In this document: piece by piece, positions 1 through 7,979 of the stretch | Layout: each line of letters starts with the position of its first letter | Numbering within the stretch: the stretch's first letter is position 1 | Origin: Planococcus donghaensis | GTDB taxonomy: Bacteria > Bacillota > Bacilli > Bacillales_A > Planococcaceae | Length of the DNA stretch: 64,000 bases | Direction: 5' to 3' | Assembly (NCBI RefSeq): GCF_001687665.2 | Contig: NZ_CP016543.2 | Span: forward strand, 3,162,001 to 3,226,000 | The notes under the pieces: model-generated | Database searches by the model: none | Told to the model about the DNA's origin: nothing | What the model saw: the letters and a program-made list of their open reading frames with translations, nothing else | Position numbers and translations under genes: made by a program

Positions 1-203
1 CCGCACTCGGACCATTGCCGCTCGGCATTGCTTTTGACTTTTTTGGTGGATATGTAGAAATCTTGTGGATTTTAATGATTTTCCCGGCCTTTGGCATGCT
101 TGCCGCTTTGCTAGCACACCCGCCTGTAAAACAGGATGAAGGCATCCAAAAACGGGTTGACCATACAAATCGACCTGCTAAAAACCCTTTACTCATGGAG
201 TAA
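1..203 (+). CDS. MFS transporter, C-terminal fragment
   Basis: The reading frame is open from the window edge (first full codon at base 3) and stops at 203, so only the last 66 codons are seen. The residues include a glycine- and proline-rich loop (LGPLPLGIAFD) and one hydrophobic helix (ILWILMIFPAFGMLAALLA) followed by a polar tail. This is typical of the last transmembrane helix of a major facilitator superfamily permease. The substrate cannot be judged from the fragment. The stop codon lies inside the terminator hairpin that follows. Confidence 0.6.
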   Translation, partial: ALGPLPLGIAFDFFGGYVEILWILMIFPAFGMLAALLAHPPVKQDEGIQKRVDHTNRPAKNPLLME

Positions 204-213
204 AGGGTTTTTT
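181..213 (+). terminator. Rho-independent terminator of the MFS gene
   Basis: A perfect 14-bp stem (AAAACCCTTTACTC at 181-194 against GAGTAAAGGGTTTT at 198-211) has a 3-nt loop and ends in a T run. It overlaps the final codons and the stop of the upstream gene. Confidence 0.9.
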
Positions 214-278
214 AGAAACTTCCGCTCTGCCACACACAAAAAAAAGGATGCCCTTTTGGACAACCCTCGACATTTTAT

Positions 279-464
279 CTATGCATCGACCCATACAGAA
301 GCTTTTTCTTTATCTGTTTTCGGTTCGTCCGCTTTTTTGTTATTTTTGCTAGTATACGGTTTGAAACTCTTTGCTTTGTTTGCGCCAGATTTCCAGCGAG
401 TCCAGCCTTTTTTGCCAGTTCCTTGACCCGTACCACTTTTTGCTTTCGCTTTTGCTTTGCTCAT
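279..464 (-). CDS. Small, highly basic protein of unknown function (possibly DUF3934-like)
   Basis: A 61-residue ORF starts at the ATG at 464, six bases after GGAGTG; a GTG three codons upstream overlaps that ribosome site and is less likely. The protein is rich in Lys, Ala and Gly (N-terminus MSKAKAKAKSGTGQGTGKK) and has a GWTRWKSGANKAKSF segment with two Trp, then an acidic/basic tail. It has no membrane segment or signal peptide. The short Lys-rich start with a GxGRKGWxRW-like motif recalls Bacillus DUF3934 proteins, but that is from memory and uncertain. The charge suggests nucleic-acid or ribosome contact, which is inference only. Confidence 0.5.
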   Translation of the reverse strand: MSKAKAKAKSGTGQGTGKKGWTRWKSGANKAKSFKPYTSKNNKKADEPKTDKEKASVWVDA

Positions 465-540
465 TTTAATCACTCCATTACTGCTACGATGATGTACAGC
501 TTATCACATCACGGCCTCTAGTGAAACAGAAACCTTTTCG

Positions 541-1020
541 TTAAGAGCGAGTAAGTACTTTTTCGATGTCTTTTCTAAACGACTCCGGCGTATCTTTTGG
601 AGAAAAACGGGATACAATATCGCCATTTGCGTCCACTAAAAACTTCGTGAAATTCCATTTGATATCACTTGTTAAAAACCCTTTTGTATTGCTCGTTAAA
701 TACTTAAAAAGTGGATGCGCATCGCTTCCGTTCACTTTCACTAAATCATGCATCGGGAACGTCACCCCATAGGTCATACGGCAAGCTTCTTGTGCTTGTG
801 CCCCTGTAGCTTCTTCTTGCTTAAACTGATTCGACGGGAACCCTAGAACGACTAGCCCTTGTTCTTTGTATTCTTCGTATAATTTTTCGAGACCATCAAA
901 CTGATCGCGTAGTCCGCATTTTGTTGCAGTGTTCACAATTAACAGGGTTTTGCCTTTATATTCACTTAATGAGTACTCTTCACCGTTTGGTTTTGATACT
1001 TCAATATCGTAAATAGTCAT
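541..1020 (-). CDS. gpx: Glutathione peroxidase family (thiol peroxidase)
   Basis: This is a 159-residue thioredoxin-fold peroxidase that reduces H2O2 or organic hydroperoxides in the cytoplasm. In bacilli the electrons probably come from thioredoxin or bacillithiol, not glutathione. All family landmarks are present: the peroxidatic Cys in NTATKCGL (Cys replaces Sec), the Gln in FPSNQF and the Trp-Asn pair in WNFTKF. The ATG at 1020 is chosen because AAGGAG lies eight bases upstream; a GTG three codons earlier overlaps that site. It lies just downstream of ohrR on the same strand, with a 36-bp gap, so it may be a third member of a peroxide-defence transcript. Confidence 0.93.
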   Translation of the reverse strand: MTIYDIEVSKPNGEEYSLSEYKGKTLLIVNTATKCGLRDQFDGLEKLYEEYKEQGLVVLGFPSNQFKQEEATGAQAQEACRMTYGVTFPMHDLVKVNGSDAHPLFKYLTSNTKGFLTSDIKWNFTKFLVDANGDIVSRFSPKDTPESFRKDIEKVLTRS

Positions 1021-1056
1021 CTTGCTCACTCCTTATTTACTGATTCACGCGACTTT

Positions 1057-1494
1057 TTACAAATTCATTGTTTTAAACGCTGCGTTCAACTCTTTTAAGT
1101 TCTGCATTAACGTCATTGCATTTATGCCCATAAAATTGCAACTCTCCACTTTTTCAAAAACGGCTCTTTCGATAGCCGATTGTTCGTTTTGCGCTTTTTC
1201 GGTCAACGCAATTACAAATGCACGTTTATCTTTTTCCGATTGTTGTTTCGATAAATGGCCATTATCAATCATTCGTTTAATGATTGGATTTAATGTACCA
1301 GTTCCTAGTCCCAACCGTTCCCCGATATCTTTCGACAGCAATTCGGGCTCCTCCCACAGAACAAGAAGCACCAAGTATTGTGAAAAAGTTAAATTGAAGG
1401 GTTCTAATGCTCTTGCATACATTTTTGAAAAATTGCTAGAAGCTTTGTACACTTCAAAACACAGTTGTTGCTCGAGTTTCGTCGGTTTCTCCAT
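1057..1494 (-). CDS. ohrR: OhrR, MarR-family organic hydroperoxide sensor-repressor
   Basis: A 145-residue winged-helix MarR protein. The N-terminal segment LEQQLCFEVYKASSNF carries the single reactive Cys (about residue 12) at the place used by one-Cys OhrR proteins to sense organic peroxides. There is no conserved second Cys near the C-terminus, although one non-conserved Cys is present. The DNA-recognition region is SKDIGERLGLGTGTLNPIIKRM. It lies 23 bp downstream of ohr in the same direction, as in the classical ohr-ohrR arrangement, and probably represses its own operon through the two palindromes upstream of ohr. Oxidation of the Cys should release DNA. Confidence 0.93.
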   Translation of the reverse strand: MEKPTKLEQQLCFEVYKASSNFSKMYARALEPFNLTFSQYLVLLVLWEEPELLSKDIGERLGLGTGTLNPIIKRMIDNGHLSKQQSEKDKRAFVIALTEKAQNEQSAIERAVFEKVESCNFMGINAMTLMQNLKELNAAFKTMNL

Positions 1495-1517
1495 TTACAT
1501 CTCACCTATACTGGTTA

Positions 1518-1937
1518 TTATAGAACAGTTATTTCTACATCTACAGATCCTGCAATCGCTTTTGAATACGGGCAGGTTTTATGCGCTTTTTCTACATATT
1601 CTTGTTTTAGTTCTTCATCAATGCCAGTTATATCGACTACCAGTTTGACCGCTAGTTTTACGCCGCCATTTGCTTTGTCTCCGATTAACGCAACAGTTGC
1701 TGTTACTTCACTTTTCTCTATCTCCACTTTACCAGCTTCAAGTACTAATTCCAACGCGCTGTTAAAGCAGGCGCTATAGCCAGCCGCAAAAAGTTGTTCT
1801 GGATTTGTCGCAGTTGTAGCAGATCCACCAAGCGCTTGAGGTTTTGCTACGTCCATATAAAAAATATTGTCCGGAGAATACACCGCTCCGTCTCTTCCGC
1901 CTGTATTGGTCATTGTTGTTTCAAATAATGTTTTCAT
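1518..1937 (-). CDS. ohr: Ohr, organic hydroperoxide resistance protein (OsmC family)
   Basis: A 139-residue OsmC/Ohr peroxidase, the usual length. Both catalytic cysteines are present, in GYSACFNSAL (about residue 57) and in KTCPYSKA (about residue 121); they form a disulfide during reduction of lipid-like hydroperoxides. The family N-terminus (METTMTN-GGRDG type) and the GGSATTATNPEQLFAAGY segment are clear. The start ATG at 1937 follows AGAGGAGG. It is the first gene of the ohr-ohrR transcript, with a sigma-A promoter and a double OhrR-type operator immediately upstream. Confidence 0.96.
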   Translation of the reverse strand: MKTLFETTMTNTGGRDGAVYSPDNIFYMDVAKPQALGGSATTATNPEQLFAAGYSACFNSALELVLEAGKVEIEKSEVTATVALIGDKANGGVKLAVKLVVDITGIDEELKQEYVEKAHKTCPYSKAIAGSVDVEITVL

Positions 1938-1960
1938 TGTATGTAGTCCTCCTCTTATTT

Positions 1961-2005
1961 ATATCGCACACGACTTACATTAAACTATATCGTACACGAT
2001 GTAAA
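1961..2005 (-). promoter_or_regulatory. ohr promoter with two OhrR-like operators
   Basis: On the minus strand the -35 TTTACA (2000-2005) and -10 TAATGT (1977-1982) are separated by 17 bp. Two related palindromes occur: ATCGT-AC-ACGAT at 1989-2000, lying in the spacer, and ATCGC-AC-ACGAC at 1963-1974, lying just after the -10. Their centres are 26 bp apart. The spacing and the downstream MarR gene make OhrR the obvious ligand; binding itself is inferred. Confidence 0.75.
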
Positions 2006-2034
2006 AAGAACTGCTCACCAATGAATAAATCTTA

Positions 2035-2592
2035 TTAATAAACGAACGGGATAAGTCTGGCACGTTTCTTCATCCAAATTTCATAATCGGGACCAAACTT
2101 TTCAACCAGTAAACGCTCCTCGTAATTGATGCGCCGAAGCAAAGCCCATACCATTGCAATGCCCCCTATAATTGTCGCAACTAAGCTACCAAAAAACAGG
2201 GCCATGCCGAGCGTGATCAAAAATAAGCCGGTATAAAGTGGATGGCGTAGCTTTCTATAAGGCCCACTACTGACAATTTGGTCGCCCTCTCGAACTGTGA
2301 CGTAACGTGTGAATTGAGATTTCAAGTGCAAAATTCCCCAAAAACGCAAAAACACTCCTGTCGCGAGAAAGATGATACCCACTACTTGCCCTATAAACGA
2401 AAGTGTTTGAAACGGCTTGAGTTCTTGTAAAAAATACGCCATTACAATGGTGCCGATTAATACTCCAAAAATCGCAACAAAAGTACGTTTTTCCAACGAA
2501 TCTCCTTGACCAACTCCACGATTACGAAAAATCAAAAATTCACAAAGCCAAAAGACACTTATTGCTGTAAATACCCACTCCATTATCGTCAT
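2035..2592 (-). CDS. Isoprenylcysteine carboxyl methyltransferase (ICMT)-like integral membrane protein
   Basis: A 185-residue protein with about five hydrophobic segments. The C-terminal half carries the ICMT/PEMT hallmark: SSGPYRKLRHPLYTG followed about 45 residues later by NYEERLLVEKFG, where His, Pro and the Glu pair bind S-adenosylmethionine. Bacterial members are methyltransferases of unknown substrate; protein prenylation is not expected here. The ATG at 2592 follows GAGG by eight bases. It is convergent with nothing and is probably a single-gene transcript on the minus strand between ohr and the stress protein gene. Confidence 0.8.
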   Translation of the reverse strand: MTIMEWVFTAISVFWLCEFLIFRNRGVGQGDSLEKRTFVAIFGVLIGTIVMAYFLQELKPFQTLSFIGQVVGIIFLATGVFLRFWGILHLKSQFTRYVTVREGDQIVSSGPYRKLRHPLYTGLFLITLGMALFFGSLVATIIGGIAMVWALLRRINYEERLLVEKFGPDYEIWMKKRARLIPFVY

Positions 2593-2680
2593 ATGAAAAG
2601 CCTCAACTTCCTATTCTTTTCTTCCCATATTATAGAAGGTTTTCATGTAAAACAATTTCTATTGCTTATTTATAAATTTG

Positions 2681-2705
2681 TTCATTCGCAGATTCCGAGG
2701 GATAC
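2681..2705 (+). promoter_or_regulatory. Possible sigma-B-type promoter of the universal stress gene
   Basis: GTTCAT at 2681-2686 and GGGATA at 2700-2705 are separated by 13 bp. This resembles the general-stress sigma-B pattern (GTTTaa, 12-15 bp, GGGtAt), located about 65 bp before the stress protein start. The match is imperfect. Confidence 0.35.
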
Positions 2706-2768
2706 ATTAGAAGGAACTTTCTTCCACAGTGGCGAATTTATACTATAAGAAACAAGGAGGAATGCTAA

Positions 2769-3233
2769 ATGACGTTAAAATACTCTAATATTTTAGTAGC
2801 AGTCGACGGCTCGAAAGAATCAGAACTCGCTTTTAAAAAAGGTTTAGCTGCTGCCGTTCGAAACAATGCAACCTTACACCTTGCACATATTATTGATAAC
2901 CGCTCATTTGGTTCTATTGAAGCTTACGACCGTACGATTGCAGATCGTACAAAAAAAACGTCTCAAGAGTTATTAGGCAAGTACAAAGAAGAAGCACTCG
3001 CTGCCGGCGTTGAAAACGTAAATGTCATTATTGAATACGGCGTACCCAAAATCGCCATTCCAAAAGAACTCGCCCCCAAGCTAAATGTGGATGTCATCAT
3101 TTGTGGAGCTACCGGATTAAATGCGGCTGAACGATTCGTAATGGGCAGTGTCTCTGAACGAATTGTCCGTACTGCCAAATGCGATGTACTCATTGTTCGC
3201 AGAGATCAAGCTGACGTATTAGCAGAAGAATAG
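2769..3233 (+). CDS. Universal stress protein (UspA family)
   Basis: A 154-residue cytoplasmic Usp domain. The N-terminal ILVAVDGSKESELA gives the adenine-binding Asp. The C-terminal GATG, nine residues, GS pattern (GATGLNAAERFVMGSVSE) is the ATP-binding signature, so this is predicted to be an ATP-binding type Usp. The start follows AAGGAGG by about eight bases. It is monocistronic with its own terminator; a sigma-B-like element upstream would fit a stress role. The physiological function of such proteins in bacilli is poorly defined. Confidence 0.93.
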   Translation: MTLKYSNILVAVDGSKESELAFKKGLAAAVRNNATLHLAHIIDNRSFGSIEAYDRTIADRTKKTSQELLGKYKEEALAAGVENVNVIIEYGVPKIAIPKELAPKLNVDVIICGATGLNAAERFVMGSVSERIVRTAKCDVLIVRRDQADVLAEE

Positions 3234-3235
3234 CC

Positions 3236-3272
3236 AAAAGCCTTTCCCGAATTAGATGGGAAAGGCTTTTTC
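3236..3272 (+). terminator. Terminator of the universal stress protein gene
   Basis: AAAAGCCTTTCCC pairs with GGGAAAGGCTTTT (3236-3270) around a short loop, followed by T residues, three bases after the stop codon. Confidence 0.9.
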
Positions 3273-3419
3273 ATTTTCACTTTGTTGCAGCTTCCCCTCT
3301 TACAAAATTCCTCACACCAACTCAAATAATTAATAAAACTCATAAATAATTACAGAAAAATCTGATTTCTAGTGATTTTTTATTAAAAAACAGCATATAA
3401 ATATTATTTTCTGATAGTT

Positions 3420-3627
3420 TGTCATTTACGCATTGAAATTGATAAGAAACTGTAATAATAAATAGGTTTATGTGGTGTTACAATGATTCTGCTGGATTTT
3501 TCCTAACAGACACCAAAGTTTCGGGAGAAACCATTTTTTATGTAAAGAATTTTACGATAACTTATAAATAGTCACGGAGTAACTCATAGATAGATAGTCA
3601 CGGATATATGAAAGGGGAGCAATAGTT
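3420..3627 (+). promoter_or_regulatory. Long structured leader of the M23 hydrolase gene
   Basis: About 390 bp separate the stress gene from the hydrolase. The first part is AT-rich and shows nothing. TGGTGT (3473-3478) pairs with ACACCA (3510-3515), enclosing an inner hairpin. Then GTTTC-GGGA-GAAAC (3518-3531) is followed by six T, which looks like a weak terminator. A direct repeat TAGTCACGGA occurs near 3570 and 3595, before the RBS AAAGGGGAG. I do not recognise a known riboswitch; the c-di-AMP (ydaO) consensus often found before hydrolase genes is absent. Confidence 0.4.
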
Positions 3628-4953
3628 TTGAATAGATCATCAAAATTTTTAACAGTCGCTTTATCAACTGTATTGGCTTTAACGATGTTTTTGCCTTCCG
3701 CAAATGCTGATAAATTAAGCGATTTAGAAAAACAACAGCAAGAGGTTCAACAAAAGCAAAGCGAATTGAACGCTGGCATCCAACAAAAAGCTAGTGAAAT
3801 TTCCCAGAACCAAACCACTCTCGAAAAAATCATCGCAAAAATTAGCGAATTAGATAACCAAATCATTGAAACTCAAGATAAAATTGACGTGGCTCAAGCC
3901 GAAATCGATCAAACAAAAGTGGAAATCGATGAACTGAGAAAGTCTATTGAAGAATTGGAAAGAAAAATCGCTGAACGCGAAGAATTATTAAAAGAACGTG
4001 CACGTGCAATTCAATTAAGTGGTGGATCAGTAGATTACATAGATGTACTACTAGGTGCAAATAGCTTTGTTGATTTCATTGACCGTTTTTCAGCAGTTAA
4101 CATCTTAATCGAAGCTGATCGTGAAATTATGCGTGAACAAGCAGCTGACAAAAAACTTCTTGCTGAACAAAAAGCTGAAGTTGAAACAAAACTAGCTGAA
4201 CAAGAAGCGAAAAAAGCTGAACTAGTGGACTTGAAAAATTCACTAGCTGCTAAGAAAAATGAACAAGCTCAACTTGAAGAAGATTTAAAAGCTGAACAAG
4301 CGCGTTTAGCAAAAGAAAAGTCTTCATTAGAAGCTGAACATAGTGAAACATTGGACATCAGTGCGGATCTTGAGAAAAAAATTGGTGCAGAACAAGCACG
4401 CCTTGCAGAAATTGCACGTAAAGCTGAAGCGGCTCGTTTAGCGAAAGAAGCAGCGGCACGTAAAGCGGCAGCGGCAGCAGCGGCTAAAGCATCTACATCT
4501 AAAGCACCTGTACAAGCGGTAGCATCATCTGCTCCATCTACAGGCGGTTCAACATTCATTCTTCCTGCAGCTGGACGCTTTACATCAGGATATGGCGGAC
4601 GTGACATTGGCGTAGGCGCAGAATCACACCTTGGTATGGATATTGCAAACGTACCTGGTACACGTATTTCTGCTGCAGCTAGCGGTATCGTTTCTTACGC
4701 TGGTAACATGGGTGGATACGGAAATGTTGTTATTTTGACACACTCTATTAATGGACGTACACATGCTACCGTTTACGCTCATATGAGTTCAATCAATGTA
4801 TCAGTAGGTCAACCCGTATCACAAGGCCAACAAGTTGGCGGTATGGGTAATACTGGCCGTTCTACTGGCACACACCTTCACTTTGAAATTCACGTAGGAC
4901 CATGGAACGGCTCACGTTCTAACGCAGTCAATCCTGCTCCTTACGTACGATAA
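3628..4953 (+). CDS. Secreted coiled-coil M23 peptidoglycan hydrolase (EnvC/PcsB-like)
   Basis: A 441-residue exported protein. A signal peptide (MNRSSKFLTVALSTVLALTM to SANA) is followed by a long coiled coil rich in Lys, Gln and Glu (about residues 30-265), an Ala/Lys linker (about 265-300), and a C-terminal M23 lysostaphin-like domain. Zinc ligands are visible in HLGMD (His, Asp) and HLHFE (HxH), so the endopeptidase should be active. The start is TTG at 3628, nine bases after AAAGGGGAG. The coiled-coil plus M23 layout is that of hydrolases or activators working with FtsEX; the partner is not in this window. Start codon and leader suggest controlled expression. Confidence 0.9.
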   Translation: MNRSSKFLTVALSTVLALTMFLPSANADKLSDLEKQQQEVQQKQSELNAGIQQKASEISQNQTTLEKIIAKISELDNQIIETQDKIDVAQAEIDQTKVEIDELRKSIEELERKIAEREELLKERARAIQLSGGSVDYIDVLLGANSFVDFIDRFSAVNILIEADREIMREQAADKKLLAEQKAEVETKLAEQEAKKAELVDLKNSLAAKKNEQAQLEEDLKAEQARLAKEKSSLEAEHSETLDISADLEKKIGAEQARLAEIARKAEAARLAKEAAARKAAAAAAAKASTSKAPVQAVASSAPSTGGSTFILPAAGRFTSGYGGRDIGVGAESHLGMDIANVPGTRISAAASGIVSYAGNMGGYGNVVILTHSINGRTHATVYAHMSSINVSVGQPVSQGQQVGGMGNTGRSTGTHLHFEIHVGPWNGSRSNAVNPAPYVR

Positions 4954-4961
4954 TAGATAAA

Positions 4962-4997
4962 CTCTCGAATTCTCGAATGAGAATTTGGGGGTTTTTT
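4962..4997 (+). terminator. Terminator of the M23 hydrolase gene
   Basis: CTCTCGAATTCTC (4962-4974) pairs, with several G-T pairs, with GAGAATTTGGGGG (4979-4991) and is followed by six T. It runs into the 3' end of the convergent flavin reductase gene. Confidence 0.8.
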
Positions 4998-5601
4998 ATT
5001 TTGGCCTTTCGATTGAAAAAATTTCGCCTATATGCGCATAATTTGCACCTGCTAAACGGCTAACTGCCCCTAAGCCTATAGGGTCAATACGGCCACTTTC
5101 GTATATTTTTTCATCTACGTGGAACTGGATTACCTCTCCGATAAACAAATCACTACCAGATCCGTCCCCTCCTAACGAAACGGCTTGTACTAAACGACAT
5201 TCCATACGCACTTTCGATTCTTTTACACCAGGCACTGAAATTTCTGTACTAGGAATGAGTGTTAAATTGACTTTTTCCACTTCACTTTCTGATGGTGGCA
5301 AAGTTGCTGCGGTTTCATTGATTTGTGCCACATTTTCATCATCTACAATATGAACTACAAACTCACCCGTATCATAAATATTTCGAGCAGTGTCTTTCAA
5401 CTTTCCAGTCGATCGTTGTATGGAAACAGATACCATTGGCGGATTGGAAGACACGATGTTGAAATAACTAAATGGCGCTCCGTTTACTATTCCTGATTCA
5501 GATTGAGTAGTGATAAACGCAATTGGTCGCGGAATAATCGAACCTACTAATAATTTGTAATTGTCTCGCTCACTATTTTGTTTAGGGTTGATCGAAATCA
5601 T
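4996..5601 (-). CDS. Flavin reductase-like (FMN-binding split-barrel) protein
   Basis: A 201-residue protein of the flavin reductase/DIM6-NTAB family, related to Bacillus YwrF. The landmarks are LLVGSIIPRPIAFITT near the N-terminus, NGAPFSYFN and NPPMVSVSI, and the late VSRLAGANYA segment. Members bind FMN and may reduce flavin with NAD(P)H; the substrate is unknown here. The ATG at 5601 has GAGG nine bases upstream; an ORF extension of 12 codons lacks a ribosome site. Convergent with the hydrolase gene, sharing a terminator zone. Confidence 0.85.
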   Translation of the reverse strand: MISINPKQNSERDNYKLLVGSIIPRPIAFITTQSESGIVNGAPFSYFNIVSSNPPMVSVSIQRSTGKLKDTARNIYDTGEFVVHIVDDENVAQINETAATLPPSESEVEKVNLTLIPSTEISVPGVKESKVRMECRLVQAVSLGGDGSGSDLFIGEVIQFHVDEKIYESGRIDPIGLGAVSRLAGANYAHIGEIFSIERPK

Positions 5602-5692
5602 TCTAAATATCCTCTTTTCTATTTGAGTGTTTAACATTTTTTAAGTTATTCAAATACTCCTTTTAAAAGATTGATCAACTATTTATTAACTC

Positions 5693-5732
5693 AGTAAGGT
5701 AGCCAAACTTATTTGGCTACCTTACTTTTTTA
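5693..5732 (+). terminator. Perfect hairpin with plus-strand T run between two minus-strand genes
   Basis: AGTAAGGTAGCCAAA (5693-5707) and TTTGGCTACCTTACT (5712-5726) form a perfect 15-bp stem with a 4-nt loop, followed by six T on the plus strand. Genes on both sides are on the minus strand, where no T run follows the stem. It may block antisense transcription or act as a weak terminator for the downstream minus-strand gene. Confidence 0.7.
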
Positions 5733-5745
5733 CTTATAACAGTTT

Positions 5746-6024
5746 TTATTTAGTTGCTAAAACATCTTCAAATTCCGAACGATTTGAAAGTTCTTTTTTG
5801 GCAAATGGACAACTTGCCGTAATTTGGACGCCTTCTTGTCTCGCGTAATCTACTACTTTCTCCACAAGCATTTCACCTACACCTTGTCCTCGTAAGCTCT
5901 CACTCACATACGTGTGATCGATGTTTATTAACTTAGAGTCGGTTGGTTCATAGTGAAGCTCTGCATCCGGGTCTCCTGAGTCATTCCCAATATAAAATTT
6001 GTTTTCTCCAGTTTTAATCTCCAT
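5746..6024 (-). CDS. Single-domain GNAT-like N-acetyltransferase (YjdJ type)
   Basis: A 92-residue mini-GNAT protein (Acetyltransf_CG type). It keeps the acetyl-CoA-binding segment HTYVSESLRGQGVGEMLVEK (RGQGVG loop) and the later ASCPFAKK, which is nearly invariant in this small family. Such proteins are believed to bind acetyl-CoA, with unknown substrates. A ribosome site GGAGGAAATGGAAG precedes the ATG at 6024. It follows the DUF5996 gene by 15 bp and is likely co-transcribed with it. Confidence 0.88.
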   Translation of the reverse strand: MEIKTGENKFYIGNDSGDPDAELHYEPTDSKLINIDHTYVSESLRGQGVGEMLVEKVVDYARQEGVQITASCPFAKKELSNRSEFEDVLATK

Positions 6025-6039
6025 CTTCCATTTCCTCCT

Positions 6040-6939
6040 CTACTCCATTTTCAGCGGTATAAAGTAATGAGAACAGCCTTCCCACTCTAATTCCGCCTGT
6101 AAGACATCAAAAGTCGTGCGGAAAAACGCTTGAACTGTTTCACTTGGGTTGTCTGATTTCATCACGCTTTCAAGATCTAAAAAATATTCGCTCAAACTTG
6201 CTTCGTAATAGGCTTCAGCTGGCTTAACACTCGGATAATTTAAATCTTTGTTGATAAATGGATAGGGCAATACAAAGAAAGAAGGTGTATCGGTTTTCTC
6301 GTCGCCTAGCCAACATCCATACTCGATCATATGCTCGTCAAATGCCGCTTTTTCAATCACTTTATCTTCCGGAAACTCTTCCATAATTCCGTTTACAATG
6401 ATGGCTGAAACATCGAACGTTCCCCAAAAAAGAGCCGGTTTTACTTTACGGCATCGTAATGGAGCTAAAAATTTCAGCTGCTCATTTAGGACAAATTGAA
6501 AAAGCGTTAATCCTCTCACTGCATCTTGCTGATGGAACGTTAATGGGGTCTCGTCTTCATTTAATAGCTTTTTGTATGCCATTTCCTGTGGTTTTGGGTT
6601 TATCGTTACGTCGACCCCTCGTGAATGCAAACTGTGAAATATTTCATCAAAATAATCTTTGATCGATTTTGACGTTTCAATCGGGATGTCTTCGGTTGTT
6701 CCATTGACATTTATCGAGATCAAACTATTTCTGACATCGACATCCAGTTGCAAAAGGTCATCCCCTGCAAATAACAAACCCGTAGTAAAGCCGTTTGGCG
6801 TTAGCGGAAGTGTGATATGCGCCCATTGAGGTTCTTTATGAGCCGTGACTAGTTTTATCTTCCCTAAAATCTGAGAGACTAAATGCAGCGTAAACTTCGT
6901 ATCTGCCCATTCTGAATGCTTTATCATACTCGCTTTCAT
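6040..6939 (-). CDS. DUF5996 family protein
   Basis: A 299-residue soluble protein. It begins with a segment typical of DUF5996 (LHLVSQILGKIKLV, then QWAHITLPLTPNGFTTG) and ends with YFIPLKME. No catalytic motif is recognised and the function is unknown. I prefer the ATG at 6939, which follows GGAGGGAGGAG by about six bases; an in-frame extension of 23 codons would place the ribosome site inside the gene. It precedes the mini-GNAT gene by 15 bp. Confidence 0.75.
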   Translation of the reverse strand: MKASMIKHSEWADTKFTLHLVSQILGKIKLVTAHKEPQWAHITLPLTPNGFTTGLLFAGDDLLQLDVDVRNSLISINVNGTTEDIPIETSKSIKDYFDEIFHSLHSRGVDVTINPKPQEMAYKKLLNEDETPLTFHQQDAVRGLTLFQFVLNEQLKFLAPLRCRKVKPALFWGTFDVSAIIVNGIMEEFPEDKVIEKAAFDEHMIEYGCWLGDEKTDTPSFFVLPYPFINKDLNYPSVKPAEAYYEASLSEYFLDLESVMKSDNPSETVQAFFRTTFDVLQAELEWEGCSHYFIPLKME

Positions 6940-7031
6940 CGTGTCTCCTCCCTCCTCTATTTTGCTCCTTATTAAATTCATATACCCGCGAGAAATTTTT
7001 TCTAACATAGAGTAGAGAACTTAACGACAAA

Positions 7032-7072
7032 ACACCCCCAAAGTTAGTTTTTATTGCTAACTTTGGGGGTGT
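7032..7072 (-). terminator. Strong terminator downstream of panB
   Basis: A perfect 16-bp stem, ACACCCCCAAAGTTAG (7032-7047) with its complement (7057-7072), has a 9-nt loop. A short T run (TTTTG) follows on the minus strand. It separates panB from the DUF5996 gene. Confidence 0.85.
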
Positions 7073-7088
7073 ACTATCTTTTTAGTGC

Positions 7089-7925
7089 TTATTCTTTTCC
7101 ACCATACAATTGCTTCAGTTCTTCTTCTTTCATCGTGAAGCGATGTTCTTCTGCAGGAAATACGCCTGATTTTACTTCATTCACATACTGAATCAAGCCG
7201 TTTTTCATACTCTCGCCTGTTTCAGCATACGAACGAACAAATTTCGGCAAATGATGCGAGCCGTATTTTAAGGTGTCGTGGTAAACAAGTACTTGTCCAT
7301 CTGTTTCACTGCCAGCACCAATGCCAATGACTGGTATCATAAGGGCTGCCGTTACTTTCTCAGCTAATTGGTAAGGGATGCATTCAAGAACCAGCATGCA
7401 CGCTCCTGCCGCTTCACAAGCGAGGGCATCGTCGATCAGTTTTTGTGCAGCATCTGCTGTTTTGCCTTGCACTTTGTAGCCACCAAGAACCCCTGCCGAT
7501 TGAGGAAGCAAACCTAAATGCGCCACAACCGGAATGCCTGTGCGGGTCAATAATTTCATGGCGTCTACCACTTCATCTGCCCCTTCTACTTTCAATGCTT
7601 CCGCTCCGGTTTCTTGGAACATGCGAACTGCATTATCTAGTATTCGTTCGGCACTTCCATGAAACGATGCAAACGGCATATCCACTACTAAAAATGTGTC
7701 CGGAGCTCCGCGACGAGCGGCTTTGCCGTGATGAATCATGTCGTCTACGGTTACTTTCACAGTGGAATCATAGCCGAGAACGACCATTCCAAGAGAATCG
7801 CCGACTAAAATGACATCCACGCCGGCTTCTTCAGCAAGCTTGGCTGATGGGTAATCATAAGCCGTCAGCATGGCGATTTTTTCATTTTGTGTTTTCATTT
7901 TGATCAGTGAAGCGGTATTCTTCAT
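7089..7925 (-). CDS. panB: 3-methyl-2-oxobutanoate hydroxymethyltransferase
   Basis: A 278-residue PanB, the first committed enzyme of pantothenate synthesis; it transfers a hydroxymethyl group from methylene-tetrahydrofolate to 2-oxoisovalerate. Visible landmarks are [31 protein letters not shown] (metal-binding Asp), [26 protein letters not shown] and [15 protein letters not shown]. Unlike in Bacillus subtilis, panC and panD do not follow; a terminator comes directly after. The start ATG at 7925 follows AGGAGAGAG. A ~190-nt leader containing two related stem-loops precedes it. Confidence 0.97.
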   Translation of the reverse strand: MKNTASLIKMKTQNEKIAMLTAYDYPSAKLAEEAGVDVILVGDSLGMVVLGYDSTVKVTVDDMIHHGKAARRGAPDTFLVVDMPFASFHGSAERILDNAVRMFQETGAEALKVEGADEVVDAMKLLTRTGIPVVAHLGLLPQSAGVLGGYKVQGKTADAAQKLIDDALACEAAGACMLVLECIPYQLAEKVTAALMIPVIGIGAGSETDGQVLVYHDTLKYGSHHLPKFVRSYAETGESMKNGLIQYVNEVKSGVFPAEEHRFTMKEEELKQLYGGKE

Positions 7926-7979
7926 TTTTTCTCTCTCCTTTTGGGAGGAAAACCAAAAATAAAGCCCATCTTTCCAATT

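Noticed and set aside
1022..1648. A 208-codon plus-strand ORF
   Set aside because: It is antisense to ohrR and part of ohr, which have clear family motifs.
3420..3627. c-di-AMP (ydaO) riboswitch before the M23 gene
   Set aside because: The conserved purine-rich and AACCC-type core segments are not found.
4269..4607. A 112-codon minus-strand ORF rich in Ala and Ser
   Set aside because: It is the reverse reading of the Ala/Lys-rich coiled coil of the M23 hydrolase.
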